Of a stretch of DNA of 64,000 nucleotides, positions 18,725 through 27,300 are shown in pieces (within the stretch, counting starts at the first letter, position 1; every line of letters begins with the position of its first letter). The stretch is from Labrenzia sp. 011. Its GTDB lineage: Bacteria > Pseudomonadota > Alphaproteobacteria > Rhizobiales > Stappiaceae. The position numbers were made by a program, and so were the translations under genes. The notes beneath the pieces are model-generated. The model was given only the letters and a program-made list of their open reading frames with translations. It was not told where the DNA came from and searched no databases. The stretch is taken from contig NZ_QCYM01000020.1 in assembly GCF_003075075.1 (NCBI RefSeq), positions 16,420 to 80,419 on the forward strand, given 5' to 3'.

Positions 18725-21160
18725 TCAGGCCGCGGCCACTTCCGACAGGAACTGCTCGACCTCGTGTTTCAGTTCGTCGGTCTTGACCGTGAGTTCGCCG
18801 GAGGCGGACAGAACCATGTCGGCGGAGGACGATGTCTGGTCGACGGCCTGGGACAACTGGCTCATGGAGGTGGAAACCGCGCCAGTCCCCTCAGCCGCGC
18901 GCTGAACGTTCTGGGAGATCTCCGCGGTGGCGGCACCCTGTTGTTCGACGGCGGAAGCGATTGCCGTGGTGTAGCTGTTGACCTCGGTCATGGTCTCGGC
19001 GATCTCGCCGATCGCAACGACCGATTCCTTCGTCGCGTTCTGGATCTCGGTGATCTGCGAGCTGATTTCCTCGGTTGCCTTGGAGGTCTGGGTTGCCAGT
19101 TCCTTGACTTCCGCGGCAACGACCGCAAAGCCCTTGCCCGCTTCGCCGGCCCGCGCCGCCTCGATGGTCGCATTCAGCGCCAGGAGGTTGGTCTGTTCGG
19201 CAATCGCCTGAATGAGCGTTACGACTTCACCGATCTTGGTGGCCGCTTCCGCAAGACCTTCCACCTTCTGGTTGGTGATCCGCGTGCCGGTGGTTGCCCG
19301 GTCGACGATCTCGGTGGTCTGGGCCACCTGACGCGAGATCTCGCCGATCGAGGCCGCCAGCTCTTCCGCCGCGCTCGCGACAGTCTGGACGTTCTGGGTC
19401 GTCTCGTTCGAGCTTTCCTGGGTTTCGTTGGCATATCCGGCGCTGTCGCGGGCGATTTCCGTCAGTGCCCGCGCGGTCGAGTCCAGTCCGCCGGCGGTCA
19501 GTTCCACCGATCCCAGGGCTTCCTCGGCCGTTGCGCGGAACGACTGGATCAGTCCGTCAATCCGCTGCTGGCGTTCCAGGCGTGCCGCTTCCTCGCGGGT
19601 GCTCTGTTCCTGCAGTTGCGCCCGTTCGACGGCATTGTCGCGGAACACCTGAACCGTGCGGCTCATTTCGCCGATTTCGTCGCCCCGGTCGATTCCAGGT
19701 ATTGCAACTTCATTGTCGCCGTTGGCCAGCCGGTCCATCACGCCGGTGATGGTCCGGATCGGGCGGGTGATGGCAAGGTTCAGGACGACCGCAAGGCCGA
19801 CGCCACCGGCGATGGCCAGCAGGATCGTGGTGACGATCTGCATTTCCGCAGACGCGGCAGCGGAGGAGGCCGCAGCCGACTGGGAGGCCGAAATGGCGGC
19901 GATCTCGTCATTCACCTGACCGGTCAGCGCATCAAGCTGCTGGCGTTTGGCCTGCAGGTCGGCCTGGGCCGTCAGCATTTCCTTGAAGGCCCGGTCGAAA
20001 GTGGCGACCGACACGGGAATTTCGTTGATGGCATCCGCCGTGGACGGCAGAACCTTCGCGTAGGACACCAACTCCTCTTCCAGAGCGGCCAGAGCCGCGA
20101 TCTGGGCTTCGGCGGGCGCGGGGTCATCCAGTCCGAACTGGCCGAAGAGATTGAGGGTTTCCTTTTGTGCCTTGAGCGCGAACTCCTTCAGCATTTCCGC
20201 CTTTTCGGCGATCCCGCGGATACTGGCGAGGCGAGTGTTCGCGGTCAGGGCGGTGGCCTTGGATTCGCTCACGGCCGTATTGGCCTGCATGCGGATGTCG
20301 CGCGCGATTTCCATCATCGCATCGATGGAGGTGCCGACTGCGGTCCTGGCCTCGTAGGCCTCCGCGAATCCGAGGTCCTCGGAAAGCTTGGCGATTGCCT
20401 TGTGCAGCTTGTTGGCCTGTCCGGACAGCTTGGAAACAGACTTGCCCTGGATGCCCTCGATCTGGCGGTAGCGCATTTCCCTGGTCTGGGCGACCAGGTC
20501 TTCCGCCGTGCTCAGGGCCGCGGCATGGGCTTCGCCTTCCAGCGAGCCGCTGCCCTTCAGATAGGCGAGCTGAATGGATCCGACGGCTTCCTGGAGCTCG
20601 AAGACGCCACGCTGCATGGTGTTCGCGTCATCGAGGGTGCCATTTGCGGTGAAGACCTCGGCGCTGACCTTCTTTTCCTCGGCCAGAACCGCGTCCGAGA
20701 TGGACGAGGCGAGCGTCTCGAGATTTTCGGCGCTTTCCTGCAGCATGGCAAGACGATCCGCCTGCTGCTGGGTCTGGGTGACGACCTGACCGAAGGTTGC
20801 GGAGAACTGGCGGACGGCATCCAGGGCCCGTTCGACCTGCGACTGGGCCACATCGTCATTCGAGACGTCGTGGCTCAGCTCTTCCAGGGTGCCGTTGAGG
20901 CGATCGATCTCCTGCTGGACGGCAACGTCGAGTTCAGGCGTGGGATTGTTGAGGTATTCCTCGCGTTTCAGCGATGTCCTCTGAACCTGATTGGCCACTT
21001 TGGCCGAATGGTCCGCGACGACAAAAAGCGACGACAGGTTGTGGACCGCCAGGAAACCGACGCCGCCGACAACAGCTGTCAGAAGCAAGATCGCGAAAAA
21101 TCCGCCACCGACCTTGAAGCCGAACTTCAGGTCCACCAGTAACTTCATAAAACGTTGCAT
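18725..21160 (-). CDS. Methyl-accepting chemotaxis protein
   Basis: 811 aa inner-membrane receptor. TM1 is at ~15-38 ([19 protein letters not shown]). A long helical periplasmic sensor of ~380 residues, four-helix/HBM-like and without Cache or PAS signatures, follows. TM2 is [18 protein letters not shown], then a HAMP domain ([15 protein letters not shown]...[14 protein letters not shown]). The signalling tip is [34 protein letters not shown]. No C-terminal CheR-docking pentapeptide is seen (ends FLSEVAAA). The ATG at 21160 has GGGGAC just upstream. It is monocistronic with its own terminator. Ligand is unknown. Confidence 0.95.
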   Translation of the reverse strand: MQRFMKLLVDLKFGFKVGGGFFAILLLTAVVGGVGFLAVHNLSSLFVVADHSAKVANQVQRTSLKREEYLNNPTPELDVAVQQEIDRLNGTLEELSHDVSNDDVAQSQVERALDAVRQFSATFGQVVTQTQQQADRLAMLQESAENLETLASSISDAVLAEEKKVSAEVFTANGTLDDANTMQRGVFELQEAVGSIQLAYLKGSGSLEGEAHAAALSTAEDLVAQTREMRYRQIEGIQGKSVSKLSGQANKLHKAIAKLSEDLGFAEAYEARTAVGTSIDAMMEIARDIRMQANTAVSESKATALTANTRLASIRGIAEKAEMLKEFALKAQKETLNLFGQFGLDDPAPAEAQIAALAALEEELVSYAKVLPSTADAINEIPVSVATFDRAFKEMLTAQADLQAKRQQLDALTGQVNDEIAAISASQSAAASSAAASAEMQIVTTILLAIAGGVGLAVVLNLAITRPIRTITGVMDRLANGDNEVAIPGIDRGDEIGEMSRTVQVFRDNAVERAQLQEQSTREEAARLERQQRIDGLIQSFRATAEEALGSVELTAGGLDSTARALTEIARDSAGYANETQESSNETTQNVQTVASAAEELAASIGEISRQVAQTTEIVDRATTGTRITNQKVEGLAEAATKIGEVVTLIQAIAEQTNLLALNATIEAARAGEAGKGFAVVAAEVKELATQTSKATEEISSQITEIQNATKESVVAIGEIAETMTEVNSYTTAIASAVEQQGAATAEISQNVQRAAEGTGAVSTSMSQLSQAVDQTSSSADMVLSASGELTVKTDELKHEVEQFLSEVAAA

Positions 21161-21329
21161 TTCGTCCCCACAGCGCCAAAACAACAGCCTCGATGTTGCC
21201 GGACTATCGCGCGGGTCGATGAATATTGGGTAAATTACCTAAGACGTGTCGCCAACTTTTTATAAACCGGCCCTGTCAATACTTCCGGCCTCCTGTCCTG
21301 CGCAGGCAATGCCGAATTGCATCGCAGGC

Positions 21330-22088
21330 CTAAATGTGCTGCCCGCCATTGATGTGTATTTCCGCACCTGTCACGTAGGACGACCTGTCCGAACACAGGT
21401 AGTAGATCGTGTCGGCGACTTCCGAAGGCTGACCCAGGCGGCGCAGTGGGATGTCGTCGATCATTTTCTCCGTGCCGGGGGACAGGATCGACGTGTCGAT
21501 CTCGCCCGGTGCGATCGCATTGACGCGGATACCATGAGGGCCGAAATCGGCTGCCATTTCACGCGAGAGCGATGCAAGGGCGGCCTTCGATGTGGCATAG
21601 GCGGTGCCCGCAAAGGGGTGAACCCGCATGCCGGCGATGGAGGTCACGTTGACCACCGAGCCCTTGGCGTTTTTCAGTTCCTTGAACAGGCCCCGTCCCA
21701 GAAGTATCGGGGCGAAAAAGTTGACCTGGAAGACTGTCCTCCACTCATGCATGGGCGTGTTGAGGGAGTTGAGGCGTTCGCCTTCGGGCCCTTTCGGGCT
21801 GATGCCGGCATTGTTGACCAGCGCATTCAGCCGGGACCCGTTGGCCTCCAGCCGCGTGCGGATTTCCTGAACGGCGAACCCGAGATTTTCCGGATCGGAA
21901 AGATCGACCTGAATATGATCCTCCGGGCCCATGGGCCAGGGGCATTTGTCCGAAAACGCGTATCGGGAACAGGTGATCACGCGCCAGCCTTCTGCGGAAA
22001 ACCGCTTTACGGTCGCATGGCCTATGCCGCGGCTTGCACCTGTCAGCACAAGGGTGGGACGATCATCCTGGGAGGCCTTGCCGGTCAT
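21330..22088 (-). CDS. SDR-family oxidoreductase (FabG-like)
   Basis: 252 aa classical SDR. The cofactor loop TGASRGIGHATV (16-27), NNAGIS (92-97) and catalytic residues in VVNVTSIAGM plus YATSK (Tyr174/Lys178) are all present. The C-terminal YVTGAEIHINGGQ is typical. The frame stays open to 22865, but everything before MTGKASQDD is antisense to bfd/bfr and is rejected. It is divergent from bfd, separated by 129 bp. Substrate is unknown; a fatty-acid or polyol reductase role is plausible. Confidence 0.9.
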   Translation of the reverse strand: MTGKASQDDRPTLVLTGASRGIGHATVKRFSAEGWRVITCSRYAFSDKCPWPMGPEDHIQVDLSDPENLGFAVQEIRTRLEANGSRLNALVNNAGISPKGPEGERLNSLNTPMHEWRTVFQVNFFAPILLGRGLFKELKNAKGSVVNVTSIAGMRVHPFAGTAYATSKAALASLSREMAADFGPHGIRVNAIAPGEIDTSILSPGTEKMIDDIPLRRLGQPSEVADTIYYLCSDRSSYVTGAEIHINGGQHI

Positions 22089-22217
22089 TTCAGATCCTTG
22101 CTGGCGTATCCGGGTGGATACGGAAAAAGTTGACTCGGATAGTAGAGTTTCGTTATTGCGCACGAATTCCAGTACGCCAATATGTCCGAATGAAAGGGAC
22201 GCGGTCCGGAACCTGCG

Positions 22218-22460
22218 ATGATTATATGCTCCTGCAACGTTCTGTCTGACAAGCAGCTTCGCGAAGCGGCGGAAGAAATGCGCGCGGACCCCAACGGTAA
22301 ACTGCCGACGCCGGGCGCCGTGTTCCGGCATCTGGGATGCCGTCCGAGATGCGGCGGCTGTTTTCCGGCGGTCATTGACATCATTCACCAAAAGGCGTCT
22401 GAAGAAGCAAGCGAAAAGGAACCGCTGACCGAGCCGGTCAAGCGGTCTGTCAAACGATAG
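22218..22460 (+). CDS. bfd: Bacterioferritin-associated ferredoxin
   Basis: 80 aa. Bfd donates electrons to bacterioferritin haem to release stored iron. The [2Fe-2S] ligands fit CxC at C4/C6 and CxxC at C45/C48; C41 is an extra cysteine. The charged C-terminal tail (~58-80) is longer than in E. coli Bfd. It lies 15 bp upstream of bfr and forms an operon with it. The 129-bp upstream gap shows no obvious Fur, RirA or Irr box that I can call with confidence. Confidence 0.95.
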   Translation: MIICSCNVLSDKQLREAAEEMRADPNGKLPTPGAVFRHLGCRPRCGGCFPAVIDIIHQKASEEASEKEPLTEPVKRSVKR

Positions 22461-22475
22461 ATTGAAGAGGGCCAA

Positions 22476-22961
22476 ATGAAGGGCGAACCGCGCGTAATCG
22501 ACTATCTCAACAAGGCCCTTCGCCACGAGCTGACTGCCGTCAACCAGTACTGGCTGCATTCCAGACTGCTGGCGGACTGGGGATTTGGCAAACTGGCGGA
22601 CAAGGAACTTGAGGAGTCCGCCGAAGAGCGCCAGCATGCGCAGGATCTCATGGACCGGATCATCTTTCTGGAGGGCCTGCCCAACCTGCAGATCCTGGAC
22701 CCGATGCGAATCGGCCAGTCGGTCAAGGAATGCCTGGAAGGGGATCTCGCGGCCGAATATGTGGCCCGGTCCCTCTATCACGAGGCGCGCGAGGTCTGCC
22801 GCGAGCTTGGCGACTACGTCTCCATGCAGCTCTTCGAACAACTGCTGAGCGACGAAGAAAGCCATATCGACTTTCTCGAGAGCGAACTCGGCCTGATCGA
22901 ACGGATCGGCATCGACAGATATTCTCTTCTTCAGGCCAAATCCGCCGACGCGGCGGAATAG
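22476..22961 (+). CDS. bfr: Bacterioferritin, ferroxidase type without haem-ligand Met
   Basis: 161 aa, stores iron as a 24-mer cage. It aligns without gaps to E. coli Bfr over the first 60 residues. The ferroxidase residues E18, E51, H54, E94, E127 and H130 are all kept. Position 52, the Met that ligates haem in E. coli, is Arg here ([10 protein letters not shown]). Known two-subunit bacterioferritins (e.g. Neisseria, Magnetospirillum) pair such a subunit with a haem-binding partner. Its last 31 bp overlap the 3' end of the convergent ABC ATPase gene. Confidence 0.95.
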   Translation: MKGEPRVIDYLNKALRHELTAVNQYWLHSRLLADWGFGKLADKELEESAEERQHAQDLMDRIIFLEGLPNLQILDPMRIGQSVKECLEGDLAAEYVARSLYHEAREVCRELGDYVSMQLFEQLLSDEESHIDFLESELGLIERIGIDRYSLLQAKSADAAE

Positions 22962-23632
22962 GTCCGGCCCTTGCGGGCCGCCTTTTCAAGCCGGTGAACC
23001 TGCCCGCCGGCCGCCAGGCCGTCTTCCTCGTCGTGGGTAACCAGCAGGACGGGCAGTCCCTTTTTCCGCGCCAGGGCGAACACCAGGTCGCGCACCTCCC
23101 CCCGGCGCGTGCGGTCGAGGCTGGAAAAGGGCTCGTCCAGCAAGAGTGCGTGCGGTTCGGCAAGCAGCGTGCGCATCAGTGCCACGCGCGTCTGCTGTCC
23201 GCCGGACAGCGTTGCCGGATCCCGCGCGCCGAAACCGGCAAGTCCGACATCGGCCAGCGCGCGCTCGGCCAGATCGCGCCGTTCCTGCCGTCGCCTGCAT
23301 GTTGAAGGCAGGGCGAACATCAGGTTCTGCAGAACGGACATATGCGGAAAGAGCAGGGGAGACTGGAACATCAATCCGATGTGCCGCTCCTGGGCAGGCA
23401 GAAGCGTCAGGTCCCGTCCGTTCAGGATCACCCGGCCCTGCGCCCGGAAGTCCGGTTTCAGGAACCCGGCGATGAAGTCCAGCAGGCTGGATTTCCCGCT
23501 GCCGCTTTCCCCCATGATCGTCAGCACCGAACCCGGCAGGATCCGGCAATCGATGTCGAGCAGTGGCTGGCCGTCGAGGCGGAGGACGATGTGGTCGAGG
23601 ACCAGTCCGGATGTGCGGGAGGAAGAAACCAT
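22931..23632 (-). CDS. ynjD: ABC transporter ATP-binding protein (YnjD-like)
   Basis: 233 aa. Walker [10 protein letters not shown] (~40-48), Q-loop [10 protein letters not shown], signature [10 protein letters not shown], Walker [13 protein letters not shown] and the H-loop VTHDEED are all present. It energises import through the adjacent permease, 9 bp upstream. The E. coli ynjBCD system has no proven substrate. The 3' end overlaps the convergent bfr gene by 31 bp. ThiQ is a close relative, but the neighbouring binding protein favours Ynj. Confidence 0.88.
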   Translation of the reverse strand: MVSSSRTSGLVLDHIVLRLDGQPLLDIDCRILPGSVLTIMGESGSGKSSLLDFIAGFLKPDFRAQGRVILNGRDLTLLPAQERHIGLMFQSPLLFPHMSVLQNLMFALPSTCRRRQERRDLAERALADVGLAGFGARDPATLSGGQQTRVALMRTLLAEPHALLLDEPFSSLDRTRRGEVRDLVFALARKKGLPVLLVTHDEEDGLAAGGQVHRLEKAARKGRTYSAASADLA

Positions 23633-23641
23633 GTCCGGGCG

Positions 23642-25333
23642 TTACCTTTCCAGGCGCATGGCGGCGCGGTTCCTGAAGGCCAGGGCCGGAACCAGCGCGG
23701 CCAGAGTGAACCCGGCGAGCGGGACGGCCAGTTGAAGGAGGGCGTAAAGGGCGGCGATCTGCCGGTTCCCGCCGCTTGCAAGAGCGACGCTTTCCGTCGT
23801 GACGGTCACGACCCGCCCCGCGCCGATCATCAGCGTGGGCAGGTACTGTCCGGTGGAAACGGCGGCAGCCACGGCGAAGGTGACCAGAACCGGCCGCAGC
23901 AGCAGTGGCAGCTGGACCCGGAAGAAGACCCGTGCCCGGGAGGCGCCGAGAGAACTGGCGGCCTTGGCATAGCGCGGGTCGAGCCGGTTCCAGGGATCGC
24001 TCAGGGCCAGGAATGCATAGGGAAAGACGAAGATCAGATGGGCCAGCAGCACGCCCGTCAGCGTACCGCTCAGCCCGGCAATCAGAAAGAACATCTGCAG
24101 GCCGAACAGAAAGCCGATCTGGGGCAGCAGGAGGGGCAGGAAGATCAGCACCTTCAGCCGGCCGGTCTCGCGCCTCCCGCGCGCTTCCAGCAGCCAGAGT
24201 GCAAGGCCGGTTGCGACCGTGGCGGCGCCGCAGGCAATGATCAGCGTCACTCCGAGGCTCGGACCGCCCGCCCAGAGGGCGTCGAGCATGCGCTCCAGGC
24301 TCCATGCCTGGGGCAGGGCGGCGGGGAACCACCACGACCGGGCCAGCGACCACACGCCCAGCAGCGCCATGGAAAGGCTCATGACGGCGAGGATCGTGAG
24401 CATCGGCAGGAGAGCGGAGATACGGGCTCCTGCCTCGCGCCCGTGGCGGTGGCCGTTGGCCAGGCGCGGCCGCAGGCAGGCCCCGGCGAGGGCTTCCAGC
24501 AGCAGATAGGCCAGCAGTGCGCCGCTGCTGACCAGAAGCTGCAGCAGCGCACCGGCCGAAGCCATGAGGCGCAGGGACAGATTCGGATCGTTCATCCAGC
24601 CGACCAGTCGCGGCGCAAGGGGTTGCGGCGTTGTCGGCCCCAGGATCACGGCCACATCGACAACCGATGTGGCATAGGCGATCACCGCCAGGACCGGCAG
24701 GCGGATCAGCGGATAGATCTGCGGCAGGACAATCTTGAAGAAGGTGGCCATCCGGCCGTAGCCGAGGCTGGCGCCGGCCTTGAGATACTCCTGGACATGG
24801 GGTCTGTTCAGCGCGGCCAGCGTCATCAGGAACAGAAACGGCACCTCCTTGGCCACCAGCCCGAATGTCATGGCAAGACCGAGGGGATCGTGCAGGATCA
24901 GAACCTCCGGCGGACGGGTCCAACCCGTCGCCCAGGGCGAGACCAGACGGACCAGAAATCCGGACGGGGCGATCAGGAAGGCAAGCCCGATGGCTGCGGC
25001 CGCATGGGGCACCGACAGGAGCGGCGACAGAAACCGTGTCAGCCGCCGGAAGGTATCCGTTCCGGCCCAGGCAGCCGTGAAGACCAGCACGATCGTCAGC
25101 GAGATGAGGGAGGCGGCAAGGCCCGTGCCGAACCCGAGCGCGGCCGAGGTCGTCAGGCCCGGCATGGAAACCAGCTTCCGGAAGGGCTCGATCGAGAAGC
25201 TGTCGTGGCCAAGGACGGGCAGGTAGCCGAAGGCGGGCAGGACGGTGCCCGCTAGGCCGGCGAGAACCGGCCCGGCCAGCAGGGTGGTGACAAGGACGGT
25301 GGCAACGTCCGGAAGGCCGCCGGCTTTTCCCAC
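23642..25333 (-). CDS. ynjC: ABC transporter permease, fused double-domain (YnjC-like)
   Basis: 563 aa with about 12 hydrophobic segments arranged as two BPD_transp-like halves. EAA-loop-like stretches are seen near ~165-190 (EYLKAGASLGYGRMATFFKIVLPQ, key G/L/P) and ~450-475 (KAASSLGASRARVFFRVQLP). The GTG start at 25333 directly abuts the stop codon of the binding-protein gene, so translation is coupled. Gene order B-C-D matches E. coli ynjBCD. Confidence 0.9.
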   Translation of the reverse strand: MGKAGGLPDVATVLVTTLLAGPVLAGLAGTVLPAFGYLPVLGHDSFSIEPFRKLVSMPGLTTSAALGFGTGLAASLISLTIVLVFTAAWAGTDTFRRLTRFLSPLLSVPHAAAAIGLAFLIAPSGFLVRLVSPWATGWTRPPEVLILHDPLGLAMTFGLVAKEVPFLFLMTLAALNRPHVQEYLKAGASLGYGRMATFFKIVLPQIYPLIRLPVLAVIAYATSVVDVAVILGPTTPQPLAPRLVGWMNDPNLSLRLMASAGALLQLLVSSGALLAYLLLEALAGACLRPRLANGHRHGREAGARISALLPMLTILAVMSLSMALLGVWSLARSWWFPAALPQAWSLERMLDALWAGGPSLGVTLIIACGAATVATGLALWLLEARGRRETGRLKVLIFLPLLLPQIGFLFGLQMFFLIAGLSGTLTGVLLAHLIFVFPYAFLALSDPWNRLDPRYAKAASSLGASRARVFFRVQLPLLLRPVLVTFAVAAAVSTGQYLPTLMIGAGRVVTVTTESVALASGGNRQIAALYALLQLAVPLAGFTLAALVPALAFRNRAAMRLER

Positions 25334-26557
25334 CTATCGCGAACCGTAACGGGCGCTCCAGGCGTCCTCCAGAGCACTGACCCAGCTGGGGTGCGGCTCC
25401 GGCAGCACCGGCCCGAGATCCTGCGGCGAAAGTGCGGCCGGACCCAGATTCTGTGCCTCGAACAGGGCGCGATCGCTTTCCGGCAGGGACGCCACATTCA
25501 GCACGGTCGGATCCCCCCAGAATTCCGGGTCACGCTTGCGACTCTGGGCCATTGGGGACAGCAGGAAATTCGCGAAGACCTGCGCGCCCTCCTGGGCGGA
25601 GCTGTTGAAGGGGATCGCGACGAAATGCGTGTTGCCGATGGTTCCGCCGTCCGGCACGAAGCTGCGTACGGTCGGCGGCAGTTCCCCGCTGGCGATCGCG
25701 GCGGCGGCGTCGCCCGGATTGAAGGAAAAGGCGATATCCAGTTCTCCGTCCGCCAGCAGGCGGCGCATATGCGCGGCATCCTTCGGGAAGGCCTTGCCCT
25801 GATGCCAGAGCACCGGGTTGAGCGCGTCCAGATAGGCGAACAGCGGTGCCGTGACTGTGGCGAAGGCGGTTTCGTCGACGGGCCGCGATAGCAGGGCCGG
25901 ATCCGGAGCGGTGCTGGCCAGGATCTGTTTCAGGAAGGTGGTTCCGTGGAAATTCGGCGGCTGCGGATAGGTGAAGCGGCCGGGATTGGCCTGCGCGAAG
26001 GCAAGCAGCTCCTCCAGCGTCGTCGGCGGCGTTTGCAGCCGGGCGCTGTCATGCATGAAGACCAGCTTGGCCATGCCCCAGGGACTTTCCTGACCGTCCG
26101 TCGGCACCGTGAAGTCGATGGCCACGGTCGGCATGTTCTCCACGTCGACATATTGCCAGTTGGGCAGGGTCTGCGCCCAGCCGGGTGCGGCCAGCAGGCC
26201 GTTTTCCTTCATGGAGGCGAAATTCTCGCCGTTGATCCAGATGAGGTCCACGGCGCCGCCGCTGTCCTTGCCGACCGATTTTTCGGTCAGGACCTGCGAC
26301 ACCACGCTCGCCGTGTCGCTGACCTTCACATGGACCACGCGCACGCCGTAGTCCCGTTCGACCTCGCGACTGGCCCAGCCGATGAAGGCGTTGATGCGCG
26401 GCTCGCCGCCCCAGGCATGGAAATAGACGGTCTGGCCCCGCGCGGCATCCAGCGTTGCCTGCCATTCGGCGGTCGGCGCATTGTTCTGGGCCACGGCTGC
26501 AACGGATGCCAGAAAGGTTGCGAGCAGGCCAAGGCTGACGGCGAGCAATCGAGACAT
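25334..26557 (-). CDS. ynjB: ABC transporter substrate-binding protein (YnjB-like)
   Basis: 407 aa periplasmic solute-binding protein. The signal peptide ends near SVAAVAQ (~23). YFHAWGGEPRINAFIGWASREV, VKVSDTASVVSQVLTEK and WINGENFASMKENGLL are characteristic of the YnjB group. The ATG has AGAAGGGG upstream. It leads the ynjBCD operon. No THI-box sequence is seen upstream, so thiamine import is unlikely on that evidence. A 9-bp inverted repeat lies in the gap before it. Confidence 0.9.
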   Translation of the reverse strand: MSRLLAVSLGLLATFLASVAAVAQNNAPTAEWQATLDAARGQTVYFHAWGGEPRINAFIGWASREVERDYGVRVVHVKVSDTASVVSQVLTEKSVGKDSGGAVDLIWINGENFASMKENGLLAAPGWAQTLPNWQYVDVENMPTVAIDFTVPTDGQESPWGMAKLVFMHDSARLQTPPTTLEELLAFAQANPGRFTYPQPPNFHGTTFLKQILASTAPDPALLSRPVDETAFATVTAPLFAYLDALNPVLWHQGKAFPKDAAHMRRLLADGELDIAFSFNPGDAAAAIASGELPPTVRSFVPDGGTIGNTHFVAIPFNSSAQEGAQVFANFLLSPMAQSRKRDPEFWGDPTVLNVASLPESDRALFEAQNLGPAALSPQDLGPVLPEPHPSWVSALEDAWSARYGSR

Positions 26558-26626
26558 GTCTTATCCCCTTCTGTTGGTTTCCCTGTCCCTCGCGCAGGCG
26601 GCATCACACGGTCAAGACAATGCTTT

Positions 26627-26685
26627 GTGAACGGCGGCACTCTCCGTCTCCGGAGGGCGCAGCGGCTTCATCAAGGGCCGTTCAC
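26627..26685. repeat. Inverted repeat between putR and ynjB
   Basis: GTGAACGGC at 26627-26635 and its exact complement GCCGTTCAC at 26677-26685, with a small CTCCG/CGGAG hairpin between them. It may fold into a larger structure ending putR transcripts, or form a regulatory leader of ynjB. There is no T-run, so the role is unclear. Confidence 0.4.
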
Positions 26686-26690
26686 CGGCG

Positions 26691-27146
26691 TCACACCGGC
26701 AGGATATGGGTGTCCTTGATCTCTTCCATGACCGCGTAGGTATGGGTTTCCCGGACACCGGGAAGCGCCAGCACCACATCCGACAGGAACGCACGATAGG
26801 CTTCCATGTCCTTCACCCGGCTCTTGACCAGATAGTCGAAGCCGCCCGCCACCATGTGGCACTCCAGGATGTCGCTCGAGCGTTCGACCGCACGCCGGAA
26901 GGCATCGAAAATCTCCGGTGACGTCCGCTCCAGCCGGATTTCGACGAACACCAGCAGGCCCCGGTCGACCTTTTTCGGATCCAGGCTGGCGGAGAAATGC
27001 TCGATATAGCCTTCCCGCACCAGCCGTTTCATGCGTTCCGCCGTGGCAGTCGCCGAAAGGTTCACCCGTTCGCAAAGGTCCGTGTTGGTGATGCGTCCGT
27101 CCATCTGCAGAACTCTCAGAATTTTCCGGTCAACCGCATCAAGCAT
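26691..27146 (-). CDS. putR: Lrp/AsnC-family regulator, probable proline-dehydrogenase activator
   Basis: 151 aa. An N-terminal winged helix-turn-helix (DRKILRVLQMDGRITNTDLCERVNLSATATAERMKRL, key region ~5-45) is followed by a RAM/ligand-binding domain (YLVKSRVKDMEAYRAFL, HTYAVMEEIKDTHILPV). It is divergent from putA with a 154-bp AT-rich gap. This is the arrangement of the Lrp-type PutR activators of putA in Agrobacterium and Rhodobacter, which respond to proline. The name is inferred from context. Confidence 0.88.
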   Translation of the reverse strand: MLDAVDRKILRVLQMDGRITNTDLCERVNLSATATAERMKRLVREGYIEHFSASLDPKKVDRGLLVFVEIRLERTSPEIFDAFRRAVERSSDILECHMVAGGFDYLVKSRVKDMEAYRAFLSDVVLALPGVRETHTYAVMEEIKDTHILPV

Positions 27147-27300
27147 GGTGAAATTCTCTATTAAGATCTAATTATATGATTAAATAACCCGATTAGTGAT
27201 GAAAAAACAGCGAAAACAGGATCTGTAATTCGGGTATTCTGCTTGTCTGTGATGTCCGTGCTCTCCCCGAGCCTCGCCATGGTGCTGTTTGGAGCTATTC
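27147..27300. promoter_or_regulatory. Divergent putR-putA control region
   Basis: A 154-bp gap that is markedly AT-rich at 27160-27215. It contains a near-palindrome ATTAAGATCTAAT and several TTA/TAA tracts, as expected for Lrp-type binding. Exact promoter elements cannot be assigned. GGAG at 27290-27293 is the putA ribosome site. Confidence 0.5.

Noticed and set aside
18599..21142. 847-residue plus-strand frame over the chemoreceptor
   Set aside because: Shadow frame; Gly/Arg/Asp-rich low-complexity product opposite a clear MCP.
22089..22865. N-terminal extension of the SDR gene
   Set aside because: The extra ~260 codons read antisense through bfd and bfr; the SDR fold starts at MTGKASQDD.
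22986..24923. 645-residue Arg/Pro/Ala-rich minus-strand frame
   Set aside because: Out of frame with the ynjD and ynjC genes it overlaps; composition is typical of a frame-shifted GC-rich shadow.
22931..26557. Assigning the ABC importer as thiamine ThiBPQ
   Set aside because: The binding protein matches YnjB-specific stretches and not ThiB; the ATPase alone cannot decide.
26558..26690. Possible thiamine riboswitch upstream of the ynjB-like gene
   Set aside because: No CTGAGA or other THI-box core; only a simple inverted repeat is visible.
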